Of a stretch of 64,000 nt of DNA, positions 23,547-34,544 are shown piece by piece. The position numbers and the translations under genes are program-made. The first letter of the stretch is position 1; each line of letters opens with the position of its first letter. Source of the DNA: Sophora flavescens (Eukaryota > Streptophyta > Magnoliopsida > Fabales > Fabaceae); assembly GCA_030762895.1 (NCBI GenBank), contig JAUPTC010000050.1, positions 62,001 to 126,000 of the forward strand. The letters run 5' to 3'. The notes beneath the pieces were generated by a model. That model saw nothing but the letters and a program-made list of their open reading frames with translations. It was not told the DNA's origin and did no database searches.

Positions 23547-23627
23547 AACAGCTCGCCTCGAAGTCTTTGGAAAACCCCAGATAACTAAAATCACAACTTT
23601 CAGATCAACGCCTTCAATCATTAAAAC

Positions 23628-25052
23628 AATATGATTTATTCTTTATTGGTTATGTTATTTTATAGACACTAGTACACTACTAGTTATATTCCATTAAAAA
23701 AAAAGAAAGTTAGTTATTAAGATGATAACGCGGTGAATGGAAATAGCTATATTTGTTAACGCGTTAACACGTTAACAAATACGATTTTATAATGTAAGTA
23801 TGTACATTAAATCCTACTGTATATATGGTAATCATTAAAACAATATGATTTATTCTTTATTGGTTATGTTATTTTATAGACACTAGTACACTACTTGTTA
23901 TATTCCATTAAAAAAAAGAAAGTTAGTTATTAAGATGATAATGCGGTGAATGGAAATATTAAAAAAAAAGAAAGTTATTAAAAAAAAGAAAGTTAGTTAT
24001 TAAAAAAAAGAAAGTTAGTTATATTCCATTAATAAAAGGAAAGTTAGTTATTAATAAAGTTAGTTAACAATATGGTTTGTTAACGCGTTAACGCGTTAAC
24101 GCGGCGAAGTTACGCGACGAAGTTATAAAATAGCTTAAACACAGACAAAAACCTAGACAAGAACCTAGACAAGAACCTAGACAAGAACCTTGGACAGAAC
24201 AAAACAAGTGCATCTGGTTGGTTGATTGAAGGCGTTGATCTGAAAGTTGTGATTTTAGTTATCTGGGGTTTTCCAAAGACTTCGAGGCGAGCTTATGGAA
24301 GATTTGTTAAGTGGAGGTGCTGTTGGAGTTGTTATGGGAGAGGAGCTGAAAGCAGCTCTTGTAACCATCAACAAGGGTCTAGAGTTCAAGCCAACCCTTG
24401 AAAGCAACATAGACACCTTGAACTCTTTGGCTCCACTGGTTCAAGAGATGAAACGCTACAATCAGTAGTTGGATCGCCCCAGAGAAGAGATAGGAAGGCT
24501 TGAACGTGAGATACAAGCTGGTGAAGAGCTTGCTCGCAAGTGTTCCAAACTTAGTGGCTGGAAATTCTTTTATTTCCCTTATTACCAGGGAAAGCTACGT
24601 TCCATGGATGACTCTCTCAAGAGGCACTTAGCTGTTAATGTTCAGGCTCAGAATGCAAGGAACTTGATGGAGGTTCTGGTCAGTGTGAGACAGATTCTCC
24701 AGATTCTTCTTAGCAATGACAATTTTGGCAAGTATGGTGGATATCAGATAAGGGGTCTAACTGGGGCTCCTGTGGAGCCACAGTGTATGGGAACGGATGA
24801 ACCTTTGAACAAGTTGAAGGCTGAGCTGCTCAAGGATGGTGTCTCCGTCCTTGTGTTGACTGGTTTGGGAGGATCTGGAAAAAGCACTTTAGCTAAGAAG
24901 CTATGTTGGGACCCACAGATCAAAGGTAATCAACTTTTGTTACCAATGCTTTTTTATATTCATTTCCTCATCACTTGGCTAACACCCTAAGAAGTTCTGT
25001 TTGGATGGTCCCATAAAAAAATGTTTGATTTCTTTTGTTTTTACTTTTTTTT
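23628..25052. repeat. Right arm of the RPW8-NB-LRR inverted repeat
   Basis: Mirror of 21708-23165: two AT-rich blocks, the GTTAACGCGTTAAC tract (about 24079-24102), the GGTTCTTGTCTA repeats in inverted form, exon 1 and the first part of intron 1. Between the arms lies 23166-23627, including the partial exon-1 copy. Confidence 0.85.
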
Positions 25053-28000
25053 TACAAGGGTAATTAGATATAACACTATTTCAGATAGTATTCTAGCATA
25101 TGGGCATAGTAATTTTGCAGTGAAAAAATTTCAGACTCCTCCAATCCAATCCTTATGAGATCTATTTCTTGGCCAACCTCCCTTTTTGGAGATTAAATCA
25201 CATACTAAAATTTCGTACATGTAATTTTTACTTATGATATAATATATCATTAATCTAAACTATTAGGCTCCTAGTCTAGTGAAATGACTAGCTCATAGCA
25301 TCATATATGACATGAATTGTGCTATTGTGGATTAGTACCAAATCTCAGAAGCTCCTTGGCTTACAAAGCTATTTTGGTTTGAGTAGGCAAGTTCAGAGGA
25401 AATATCTTCTTTGTCACCGTCTCAAAAACATACAACTTGAAGACCATAGTACAGACACTATTTGAATACTGCGGATGTAAGGTGCCTGAGTTTCAAAGCG
25501 ATGAAGATGCAACTAACCGGTTGGGAATGCTTCTGAGGAATGTTGGGAGAAATCCAATATTCCTGGTCCTGGATGATGTTTGACCTAAGTCAGAAGCCCT
25601 TATTGAGAAGTTTAAATTCCAGATGATAGATTATAAGATTTTGGTGACTTCAAGGGTTGCATTTAGAAGATTTGGCACCCCATGCCAGTTGGAACAACTT
25701 GGTCATGATGATGCAGTATCCCTTTTCTGCCACTATGCTCAACTGAATAGTGTGACTCATACATACCTGACGATAAACTTGTCCATGAGGTGCTTTCTCT
25801 TCTACTTTTCCAAAATCATTCATACCAATAAGACATGATTAGATGTGACAAGACAGGAATATATGTTTGTTGTCATGTTAATTCTTCTGCAATGGCATAT
25901 AACCAAATCGGAAAAATTATTTGCACACCCCAATTTCGACACCTTATACGACACCCGGCATGATTTTATCGGGTACCGTGAAAAAGTAAAAATAAAAAAA
26001 AATGTGTAAAGTAACTTTATACTGGTGTTTGTTTTAGATGTTCAAATAACAGCTCTCTAAGCAAATCACCAAATCAATAAAAACAAAATGATGATATTTC
26101 TATTTTTGTGTCCTTTTCCCATCACAAGCAGTCGACTAAAATACTTGCAACATAACGTGGAATTAAAAAAAAGTAAGTTTTTTTCATTAAAAAAAGTAAG
26201 TTTTTATTGGAAAATAGTATATTTAATGTACCGGGTAGTAAAAAGTTTAATATAATTTATCTTTTTTTATTCCTTGTGGCATAAGGATATTGGTGAGTGA
26301 GACCCCTTATCTTATTCAGTGGTTTTTCTTTCTTGCACTGAAATGCAGATAGTGAAAGGTTGTAAGGGTTCACCATGGGCGCTTGAAGTTATTGGTGGAT
26401 CACTTTGTCAGCAGCCTTTTGAGGTATGGCAAAATATGAAGGAACGGTTACAAAGTCAGTCCATTCTGGAGTCAAGCGATACTGACTTGCTTTATCACCT
26501 CCAACAAAGTTTAGATATATTGGAGGATAAGTTCTCCATCAACGAGAAGGAGTGCTTCATGGATCTAGGGCTATTTCCTGAAGATCAAAGGATCCCTGTT
26601 GCTGCCCTCATTGATATGTGGGCAGAACTGTATAACCTAGATGAGGATGGTAGAAATGCAATGACCATTGTCCATGATTTAACCACCAGGAATTTGATTA
26701 ATGTCATGGTTACAAGGTACCCTGCTTCTCCTGTTTTTCCCTTCTCCTTGTTAGCCATTCAATGCTTGATTTAATGATAGACATTAGATAGTCAAACTAT
26801 ATTCTTATATGAGTTCTAATATGTTAATTTAAATTTATATGCATGCTTTTGACAATATAATTAGTTAAACGAATTTAAAACCATCTATGCAGGAGTTTGA
26901 ATGTTCTTAAATTAGGGGTTTCAAATCATTTTTGACATGCATTCCTTCATGACATTTGATTTAAACGATCTATATAAAGCAAGAAGCAAAGAATGATTCA
27001 ATAACATGGATATCTACAACTTTATGCTTGTCATTATGAAGCAAAGATTTTTTTTTAAAGTAATTGTTATCAAAAGGAGTTAATCAATGTGTTGGTATTT
27101 AAGTTAATCATTGTTCCCTTTGGTAACTTAACTTGGAGCAGTAAAGTTGCAAAGGGCCTGAGACATGTACTACAATAACCACTTTGTCATGCTACATGAT
27201 CTCCTCAGAGAGCTAGCAATCCATCAAAGCAACCAAGAACCATTTGAACAGAGAAAAAGATTGATCATTGACTTAAATGGAGATAATCGTCCTGCATGGT
27301 GGGTAGGACGATGAATCAAGAAGGGGTCTTTGGCCGCATGTTGTCATTCTTACCAAGAATGTTGATACAAAGAAGCTGACCAAGGGTTCTTGCTTGCATA
27401 TTATCTATATCAACTGGTTTGTTTCTCTGTCTAAATTATATGCACAAAAAAAAAAATCAAACATCATATTCCATTCTTGATGCCATATATAATGCTTTTG
27501 CAGATGAAAAGTTCACTTATTATTGGTGTGACATGGAACTGTGAAGGCCGAGGTTCTCGGCTTTAAATCTTAGCTCTAGCCCATTACACCTTACCAGAGT
27601 TCACGGAGAAAATGAGTAAACTCAAAGTTCTGATAGTCACAAATTATGGTTTCCATCATTCTGAAATAAAAAAGATTGAGCTACTTGCTTCTTTATCTAA
27701 CTTGAAAAGAATCAGGTTGGAGAAGGTTTCAGTTCCTTCCCTATGCATATTGAAGAACCTGAGAAAGTTATCCCTTCACATGTGTAATACAAGCCAGGCT
27801 TTTGAATGCTGTTCTATCCAAAATGTTATGCCAAACCTGGTGGAGTTGAGCATTGGCTATTGCAATGATCTGGAGAAATTGCCTGATGGGGTGTGTGACA
27901 TTATATCCTTGAAGAAACTTTGCATCACCAACTGTCACAAGCTTTCTGCACTGCCACAACCACAAGAGATTGCAAAGCTGGAGAATTTGGAAGTACTAAG

Positions 28001-28340
28001 GCTTAGTTCATGCTCTAATATTCTAGAGATGCCAGAGTCTGTGGGAGGGCTTCATAACCTACGCTGTCTAGACATATCTGATTGTGTTAGTCTTAACAAA
28101 TTGCCGGAAGACATTGGTGACTTGCATAATCTTGAGTGGCTCTACTTGAAGGATTGTTCAGGACTGAGTAAATTGCCACACTCGGTCATGGAGTTTAAGA
28201 ATTTAAAGCATGAAATATATGTGATCTGTGATGAAGAAAGGGCTGCTTTATGGGAACATTTCCCTGGCATTCCTAATTTAAAGATAGAGATACCTAAAGA
28301 AAATATTAGCTTAAATTGGCTTCATGGAGTTCGTTCCTGA
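24295..28340 (+). pseudogene. RPW8-NB-LRR helper immune receptor (NRG1-like) pseudogene
   Basis: Complete exon layout of an RPW8-NB-LRR (RNL) gene. Exon 1 (24295-24925) has the RPW8 domain and P-loop GLGGSGKST. Exon 2 (25387-25789) has kinase-2 (FLVLDDV) and RNBS-B (KILVTSR). Exon 3 (26349-26716) has GSPWALEVIGGSL and the CFMDLGLFPEDQRIP region. Exon 4 (from 27142) has an MHD-like VMLHDLLREL, and the last exon (about 27504-28340) has leucine-rich repeats (for example LKKLCITNCHKLSALP). Lesions are a TAG at codon 58 (24466-24468), a TGA replacing the kinase-2 Trp (25581-25583), a frameshift near 25765, a frameshift near 27160 in exon 4, and loss of frame after about 27310. The LRR exon is open for 242 codons. 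Intact RNLs act downstream of sensor NB-LRRs; this copy cannot make a full protein. Confidence 0.85.
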
Positions 28341-29033
28341 GACTTGGCTCTTGAAGTTGGCTGGAGTTCATTTTTCATTTCCTACTTTAAGAATAATTAC
28401 AATATAAATGATCATAAAAATTGTCACGCCCAAATATTTTTCCAAATATTTGTACAAGAAACATTGAAAACAACTTTTATGTATCCCTTGTTGAGAGTGT
28501 ATGATCAAATTTAGTATTGTCGTTATTGTATATCCAAGTGCATTGAAGCAAAAAGTTCTACTTCATATTTTCAGCATTATGCCAAAGCACTTATAAACAT
28601 TGTGGTTGAACGAACAAGGGTTCGGCAAGTTATAGTTATCTTAAATTAGAAGAATAAACATAAAATCTATTCATCCCTAATGTTCCTCATTCAAGGACTA
28701 GACTTTTTCCCAATTACTTTGAAAGAGATTAGCAACACATTAGGGTACTTAAGGTAAAACGTTATCAACTTTGTGGCTGGAGTCAGACGCGCTACCATTG
28801 CGCCACAAATCCACCTTGTTAAGCATCTGGTTTAAAATTTAATATATACCAACATACATATCCAGAGTAATGATTCACACCGCCACATATTTTAGAAATC
28901 AATACTGACTTCGTGGTTCTGAATTCGATGGAAAAACTACATATATTTATTTTGACTTTACATAACATTGTTGTAATTTATTTAGCAACAATAAAAGCAA
29001 ATTACTCTGTTTTCTTCCCATTCATTTGGGTCA
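28341..29033. other. Intergenic stretch with a tRNA-Trp fragment
   Basis: AT-rich sequence between the LRR pseudogene and the reticulon-like gene. Apart from the tRNA-Trp-like fragment near 28777-28812 nothing is recognised. Confidence 0.5.
28747..28812 (-). pseudogene. tRNA-Trp(CCA) 5'-half pseudogene
   Basis: Minus strand from 28812 reads GGATTTGTGGCGCAATGGTA followed by GCGCGTCTGACTCCAG. This is a near-exact 5' half of plant tRNA-Trp: acceptor strand, D-arm, anticodon stem and CCA anticodon. After 28777 the 3' half of the anticodon stem does not pair (CCACA where TCAGA is expected), and no proper T-arm or acceptor 3' strand is present. It cannot fold as a tRNA. Confidence 0.7.
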
Positions 29034-30076
29034 CTACTCGCTTTCGATCTTCTTAATGGCCTTCTCATCAACCATCTCATAAGACCTCTTGCTTTTCTCC
29101 TTCAACCATTCCACGAATCTCTTAATTCTATCCTCATTCTTCACATAAGTTACTGGAACTGTCATGCCCACTATTATACCTACACTCAAAAAATAAAATA
29201 TACAAAGAGAATAATGAGAGGAAAAAAGTTGGTGAAAGAAATGAACTGTGTTATGTATATTTATTATTTCACGATTTTACCTATGAGTTGTGTTATTTGA
29301 ATAACAAGTCTAAATATCATATGATGTGTGCTTATTTCTATCTATCACTTAGTTTTATCTTCTGTGAATAAATACATTTCAAAAATACATCCAAAAAAGC
29401 AAAGGACACAGATATTTAGATGTCCAGGAAACATTTCTCATTACCTATATAAAGGAAAGTTAAGAGGTCCATGCAGCTTCCTACATAAGAGAATGACCAG
29501 AATCCAGCCACAACTCCCACAAATACATGCCACTCTTCCTCTGCACTCACCTGGAACATCCACCTTATTGCTTCTTCAATCCATTCTCGTCTTTGTGTTC
29601 CCATTCTCACGGCTGTCTCGTGTGTCAGCTCCAACCTCAAAAAGTTTGGGGGTTCCCTGAAGATTGAAGAAATACTAAGTGATGAAGAATGAATGAAAAG
29701 CTTTGATAAGACAAGAGGCATTAGAAGAAGAGGGTACTCACTTGCACAAAAGTCTAAACATATTGGCATAGAGAAATAGTGAAGCAACAACAAATATGGC
29801 AACCCATGAGATGACAGTGAGGAAGTTGAATTGATATACTTCCATCAATACCCATGTTAGGGTTGCCGCTATAAGAATACTTGCACTTTGTTTCTTTCTT
29901 CTCCATAACACTACGTCCTTCACTATGTCATTGCCTCCTAGCGCGACAAAAATGAACATTTATATATATATATATATTGAGTCCAAACTCAAAAATAAAT
30001 TTCAATTTTCATTATCAAATAATTAATTACCTGAGGAATAGGAGGGAGTTGTGAAAGGTTGTTTTTCAGCTTCAGC
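29034..30076 (-). CDS. Reticulon-like protein B, four coherent exons; start exon not found
   Basis: Encodes most of a plant reticulon-like B (RTNLB) protein, which shapes and curves tubular ER membranes. Exons on the minus strand are 30076-30031, 29937-29742, 29656-29445 and 29179-29034. All have GT-AG borders and phases that join without a break, ending in TAG (29036-29034). The reticulon domain shows DVVLWRRKKQSASILIAATL, two long hydrophobic segments (the second in FVGVVAGFWSFSYVGSCMDL) and the conserved EPPNFLRLELTHETAVRM linker. The C-terminus is KRSYEMVDEKAIKKIESE. Reticulons normally have hairpin membrane segments like these. No ATG lies in frame in the first exon listed (a TAA precedes GCTGAAGC, with an AG acceptor just before), so a start exon must lie upstream or has been lost. 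An alternative is the ATG at 29959 in the intron, which would retain the domain. No lesions were seen. Confidence 0.8.
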
Positions 30077-31545
30077 CTGCGGACATTAGAAAGATTTTTT
30101 TGTGATGAAATGAAGATGATGTACAAGTGTAGGAGTAATTGAGCTGGGTGGTGGTTTGGTTTCAGCTTCACAATGTTATAGATGTTTCTCTTGGCTTGGC
30201 TCGGTGAAGTTGATCACCAACGGGGTGGTTTTGTGTCTGACTTACACGTATAGGACTCCAATGCTACGTGGTAACCTTGCAGGCTATGTGGCACTGCCAC
30301 CTCCACCTCTTTTTGTTGACGGTGCAGTTTTTTAAATTAAATTTAATAATAATCTCATCATGTTGCACCCTTTCCGTTTGGATAAGACTTGATTATCACT
30401 AATTGGAAAGTCCCGCCCATGGTCTTTTAGCCCATTTTGATTATGGGGCTTGCATATCCATTATGTGAGTGCCCATCATTTGTTGGCCCATTTCTGTTTC
30501 CTACCCTAATATTCTATATATTAATAAGGGTAGAAAAACACAACAAAAATCATAGATATAAATCAACTCTTGTTAGTACTCTTGGGGGAGTTTTTGACAT
30601 GTGTCAAACAGACAGGAGTCCACCATCAAACATGAATTCAAAATTTTGCCATATCTGGAATATGTGGAAAAGGGCTGGCTCGTTTACAAATTATGAGGCC
30701 CAACACCTCCGGCCCGGTGCACTCAAACACTATCCCAAACTCTCCGAAACTCTCACCAAAAATCTCACCGACAAACATTCCTAAATCTTAATAACTCACA
30801 CAAATCTTGCAGAATCTCACATAAATCAGGCATTAATTGCCAAAACCATGTCAAATACCAATCCCGCCAAAAGCAACAAAGCTTAATTTCTGATCATTTT
30901 TCTTCTCTCTGACCAATTCGCCCAAACACTCCACCCAATACCCCACCCTACTTTCTCTTCATTTTAAAAAAAATTGCTAATTTATGATCATCTATGTTCT
31001 CTCTCTGACCAATTCGCCCAAACCCTCAACCGATAACCTCACCCTACTTTCTCTTCATTCTGAAAAAACTAACCATACATTCTCTTCATTTTGAAAAAAT
31101 AAGCTAAATCTTGCTAAATCTCAGAGGAATCTTACAAAATCTCTCACAAAATTGGCAATAAACATGCAAACTCCCTATCCCACGAAAACCAACAATTTTT
31201 AAATTTTGTGCATCTCTCTTCTGTTACCCACCATTTCAACGATCGAGGACACTTTCTGGGCTCATGACCGCTTTCTTTGTGAAAGGTTGTTGTCCCCATG
31301 CAATGGTATGGTGTTTCCTAGGTGGTTTTGTGTTTCACCCTTATAAAAGGTGTTGGACCATGGAGCCATCATTTCACTGACATACTGGGGCTCTCACAGC
31401 TTGCTTGGTCAGGTGGGTTTCTGTTTGGTCAAATGACATTTCAATTTTTGCTTTACTTTTTATTTTAATTTTAATTTTAATTTTAATATTGTTATATTTT
31501 ATTTAATCTTTGTGTTCCTTTCCATCTTCTATAAATTGGGGCATT
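30077..31545. other. Upstream region of the reticulon-like gene and flank of the LTR element
   Basis: No gene supported; the 115-codon frame at 30437-30784 has no recognisable features. An imperfect tandem duplication occurs around 30900-31060, where CTCTGACCAATTCGCCCAAA and CCCTACTTTCTCTTCATT each appear twice. Just before the LTR element the sequence reads CTATAAATTGGGG, a TATA-like box that before the insertion would have stood about 110 bp upstream of the Helitron RPA-like ATG now at 39025. Confidence 0.45.
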
Positions 31546-33106
31546 TGATGAGTGTGATTCCACATCATCTTTGTCTATCATTTTGCATGCATTTTCATGT
31601 AGTTTAGGCATATTTCATTTGATTTTTAGTTAATTTTTCTTTGGAACGGGTAAGGCGGTTTTCGTGTGTTGTTTTGCAGAAATCAAGGGTAAAATGCTCA
31701 AGATCAACCATGATGGAGTTTGGATGAAGATAGGGCTTTAAAAGTGAAGAAAATGAGCCAAACAGAGCCCATCACGGCCTAGCCGTGATGCCCATCACGG
31801 CCATGATCGAGCAAAACCAGAAAAGAAAGAAGGCTGAAGTCAGAACTGGTCACGGCCTAGCCGTGATGCCCATCACGGCCGTGACCTATCAGCTGAGCCA
31901 GACCCCCAAAAGTCAGAATCTGTCACGGCCTAGCCGTGATGAGCATCACGGTCGTGACAGACCAAAAATTGAAGAATTGCCAGAAACAGAAGCCGTCACG
32001 GCCTGGCCGTGATGGCCATCACGGCCGTGACGCGCATTACTTGGATCAGAAGTAACAGAATTGGATCTAATTTGAGTTGGATTAGGACTCTAACTGCCCA
32101 ATTCTATAAATAAGGGACCAGGCAGAGGCGGGAAGACAATGAGACCTTTGGGGCTACTACTCTAGGCATAGATTTAGGATCTCTTTCTTCTTCTCCTTCT
32201 TCTCTTAGTTATTTTCATGTTATTTGTAATCATGCCTGTCATCTCCATGGCAAGGCGTGAGTAGTAGCGTAGTTTCTAGGGATTGGGGCTCTGCCCAAGT
32301 TTTGTCTACGATGTTGATTTGATGTAATATCTTTGTAAATACGATTTTGCTTTAGATCTGATTTCTAGTGTTTAATCACTCGTAAATTCGGTGACCGCTC
32401 ATTTGCGTGACGTAGGCGTCCTAAGGAGGAACCTAGCGGTGAACTTAGGATTTCTAGTGTGTTTCACTCGTAAAGTCCGGCGGCCGCTCATTCGCGAGGT
32501 GTGGATATTCTAAGGAGGAACCTAGCGGTGAACTTAGGTTATTTGCATAACTTAGACATTCTAGGGAGGAACCTAGCGGTGAACCTAGGTGCCGGATCTA
32601 TAGGAGTCAGACTTAGGACCGAAATCACGAGAGTTAGAAGCCGTCCCTCGAGGAGCAACGAGTTGTCACGGAACGCAAAGGGTCCAATCTGGGATCGACT
32701 ACCACGAGAGTAGGGGTCGGGTCAATTGGGCACGGCTTTTGTAACCCGAGAGGGAGCTTAAGGTATCAGAGGATAAACTCGCCTTCAAGGCAATTTCGCT
32801 AATTAACAAGGGTAATCAACTTGATAACGTAAACGATCTTGTGGTAACCTAAATCCCTAGGAACCCATTTAGATCTGAAAAACCAAAAAGATTTGTTTTC
32901 TGTTTTGTTTGATTATGTTTTATCTCTTAATTCAAATTTAAAAACCTATTTCAAAAATATAAAAATCTTTTTAAACAGTCCAGATCTAATCGATTCGAAA
33001 ATCAGTTGCGATTCGGGAACACAGTCTCTGTGGGTTCGATATCTTTTATTACTTGGCGACGATCCGGTACACTTGCCGGAATCGCATGTGCATTCGTACG
33101 ACATCA
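31546..33106 (+). repeat. 5' LTR
   Basis: Starts TGATGAGTG and ends ACATCA. It has a TATAAATAAGG box near 32104, four hairpin units at 31770-32031 and three 30-bp repeats at 32420-32589 (CCTAAGGAGGAACCTAGCGG-type units). Confidence 0.9.
31770..32031. repeat. Array of four GC-rich hairpin units in the 5' LTR
   Basis: Each unit reads close to TCACGGCCTAGCCGTGAT, a short spacer, then ATCACGGCCGTGAC. Both halves are self-complementary, and the core TCACGGCCGTGA is a perfect 12-bp palindrome. Units lie about 60-75 bp apart. The same array is in the 3' LTR (37592-37853), and three related units are internal (35824-35987). Confidence 0.9.
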
Positions 33107-33112
33107 AGTTTT

Positions 33113-33130
33113 TGGCGCCGTTGCCGGGGA
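33113..33130 (+). other. Primer binding site (tRNA-Asp)
   Basis: TGGCGCCGTTGCCGGGGA is the exact complement of the 3' end of plant tRNA-Asp including CCA. It starts seven bases after the LTR end. Confidence 0.9.
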
Positions 33131-33257
33131 CTGTGCCTTTTCGAATTTCAATTGATTTTGAAATTGATTTTTCTGGAAATTTTCCTTTTATTTGACTTTA
33201 ATTTCTGGAAAAAAAAATTATCTTTCCTTCTATTGTATCCATCTCTCTGTGTGTTTT

Positions 33258-34326
33258 ATGCAAAGATCCCTAAGTCTTGGGAGCCCTAAGTCTTGGGAGC
33301 CTTGGTGAAGTTGATCCGGAGATCGAGAGGACCTTCCACAGACGTAGGAGACTACAAAGAGAGGGAGAAAGGTCGATTCCCATTCCACTCATGGAGAATC
33401 TTCCGGATACGAGGCCTTTGAAGGACTACGCAGCCCCAAATGCGAGAGGCTTGCGAACTGGGATTGCAAGGCCAGAGATTGAGGCGGAGAACTATACTAT
33501 ACCGCCCATGCTAATCAACATGATTAGGCAACATCAATTCGGAGGATTGCCTTCGGAGGACCCGACCGATCACATAGAGACATTCTTAGAGTTCACCGAT
33601 GCAATCAGGATTAATGGAGCCTCAGTCGATGTCGTACGTTTGAGATTGTTCCCCTCATCTCTCACTGGAAAAGCGAAGGCTTGGCTTAAGCAAATCCCAG
33701 CTAACACTTTGTCCACTTGGGACCAACTGGAACAGGCGTTCTTGGAGAAGTTCTTCCCTCCATCTAAGACGGCCTACATAAGAACCCAGATCACCGGCTT
33801 CTTCCAGAAAGACGGAGAATCATTATCGGAAGCATGGGATCGTTACAAGGGACTGTTGGAGTCGTGCCCACATCACGGACTCGAGAGGTGGTTACTAGTG
33901 CACACCTTCTACAACGGATTAGACTACTCTTCGAAGGTGTCACTAGATTCTGCAGCCGGTGGAGCGTTTATGAATAGGCCTCTGACTGAGGCATTCAACA
34001 TCATTGAGAATGTCGCCACCAACTCCCACCAATGGGGATCCGAAAGAGGTAATAACCCGAACAAGATTTCGGGGGGTAAGTTTGAGGTAAATAGCACAGA
34101 TCTTATCATGTCAAAGATAGACTCACTGAATAAACGTTTTGATCGGCTTGAGAGAGCTAATGTGAGTGCATTAGGTGCTACTAACCTTGTTTGTGAGATT
34201 TGTGGAATGCAGGGACATGACATGATGGAATGCCCACATGGTACCGCTCATGGATCCGGCGCTTCGGGTGAACAAGTGAACTCTTGTCACAACTTCTACG
34301 ATACGAACCCGAAGCTGCCCAATTAG
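33258..34326 (+). pseudogene. Gag of the LTR element, start broken by a 16-bp duplication
   Basis: Retrotransposon Gag (capsid/nucleocapsid precursor). The natural ATG is probably 33258 (MQRSLSLGS). A perfect tandem duplication of CCTAAGTCTTGGGAGC (33269-33284 and 33285-33300) shifts it out of frame with the main body. The next in-frame ATG is 33391 (MENLPDTRP). The capsid-like region includes LTGKAKAWLKQIP and FFPPSKTAYIRTQI, and a CCHC knuckle CEICGMQGHDMMEC lies near the end. A TAG at 34324-34326 ends the frame; coding similarity continues past it in the same frame and then, after a shift near 34440, in the frame of the protease. Confidence 0.85.
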
Positions 34327-34544
34327 GCTCCCCCAAATCCCTACAACCAAAGGAAGAACAACCCTTACCTCTCCTACGGCAACTACAGCAACACGCTCAA
34401 CCATGAGTTCCAAGAGGGCCAAGGTAATAAGAGAGCGCACCGGGGTATCCTCAGGTACAAAGATCTAAACTCGAGACTTTATTTGAAAGTTTTGTTGAAA
34501 CTCAGACAAAACAAAATGAGGAGTTTAGACAACAAGGAAGGGCA

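Noticed and set aside
31785..32012. 75-codon frame repeated in both LTRs (again at 37607-37834)
   Set aside because: It is a translation of the hairpin array; stem repeats explain the sequence.
33277..33390. Gag frame beginning at 33277
   Set aside because: That position is TTG; the sequence favours ATG 33258 disrupted by the 16-bp duplication, or the in-frame ATG 33391.
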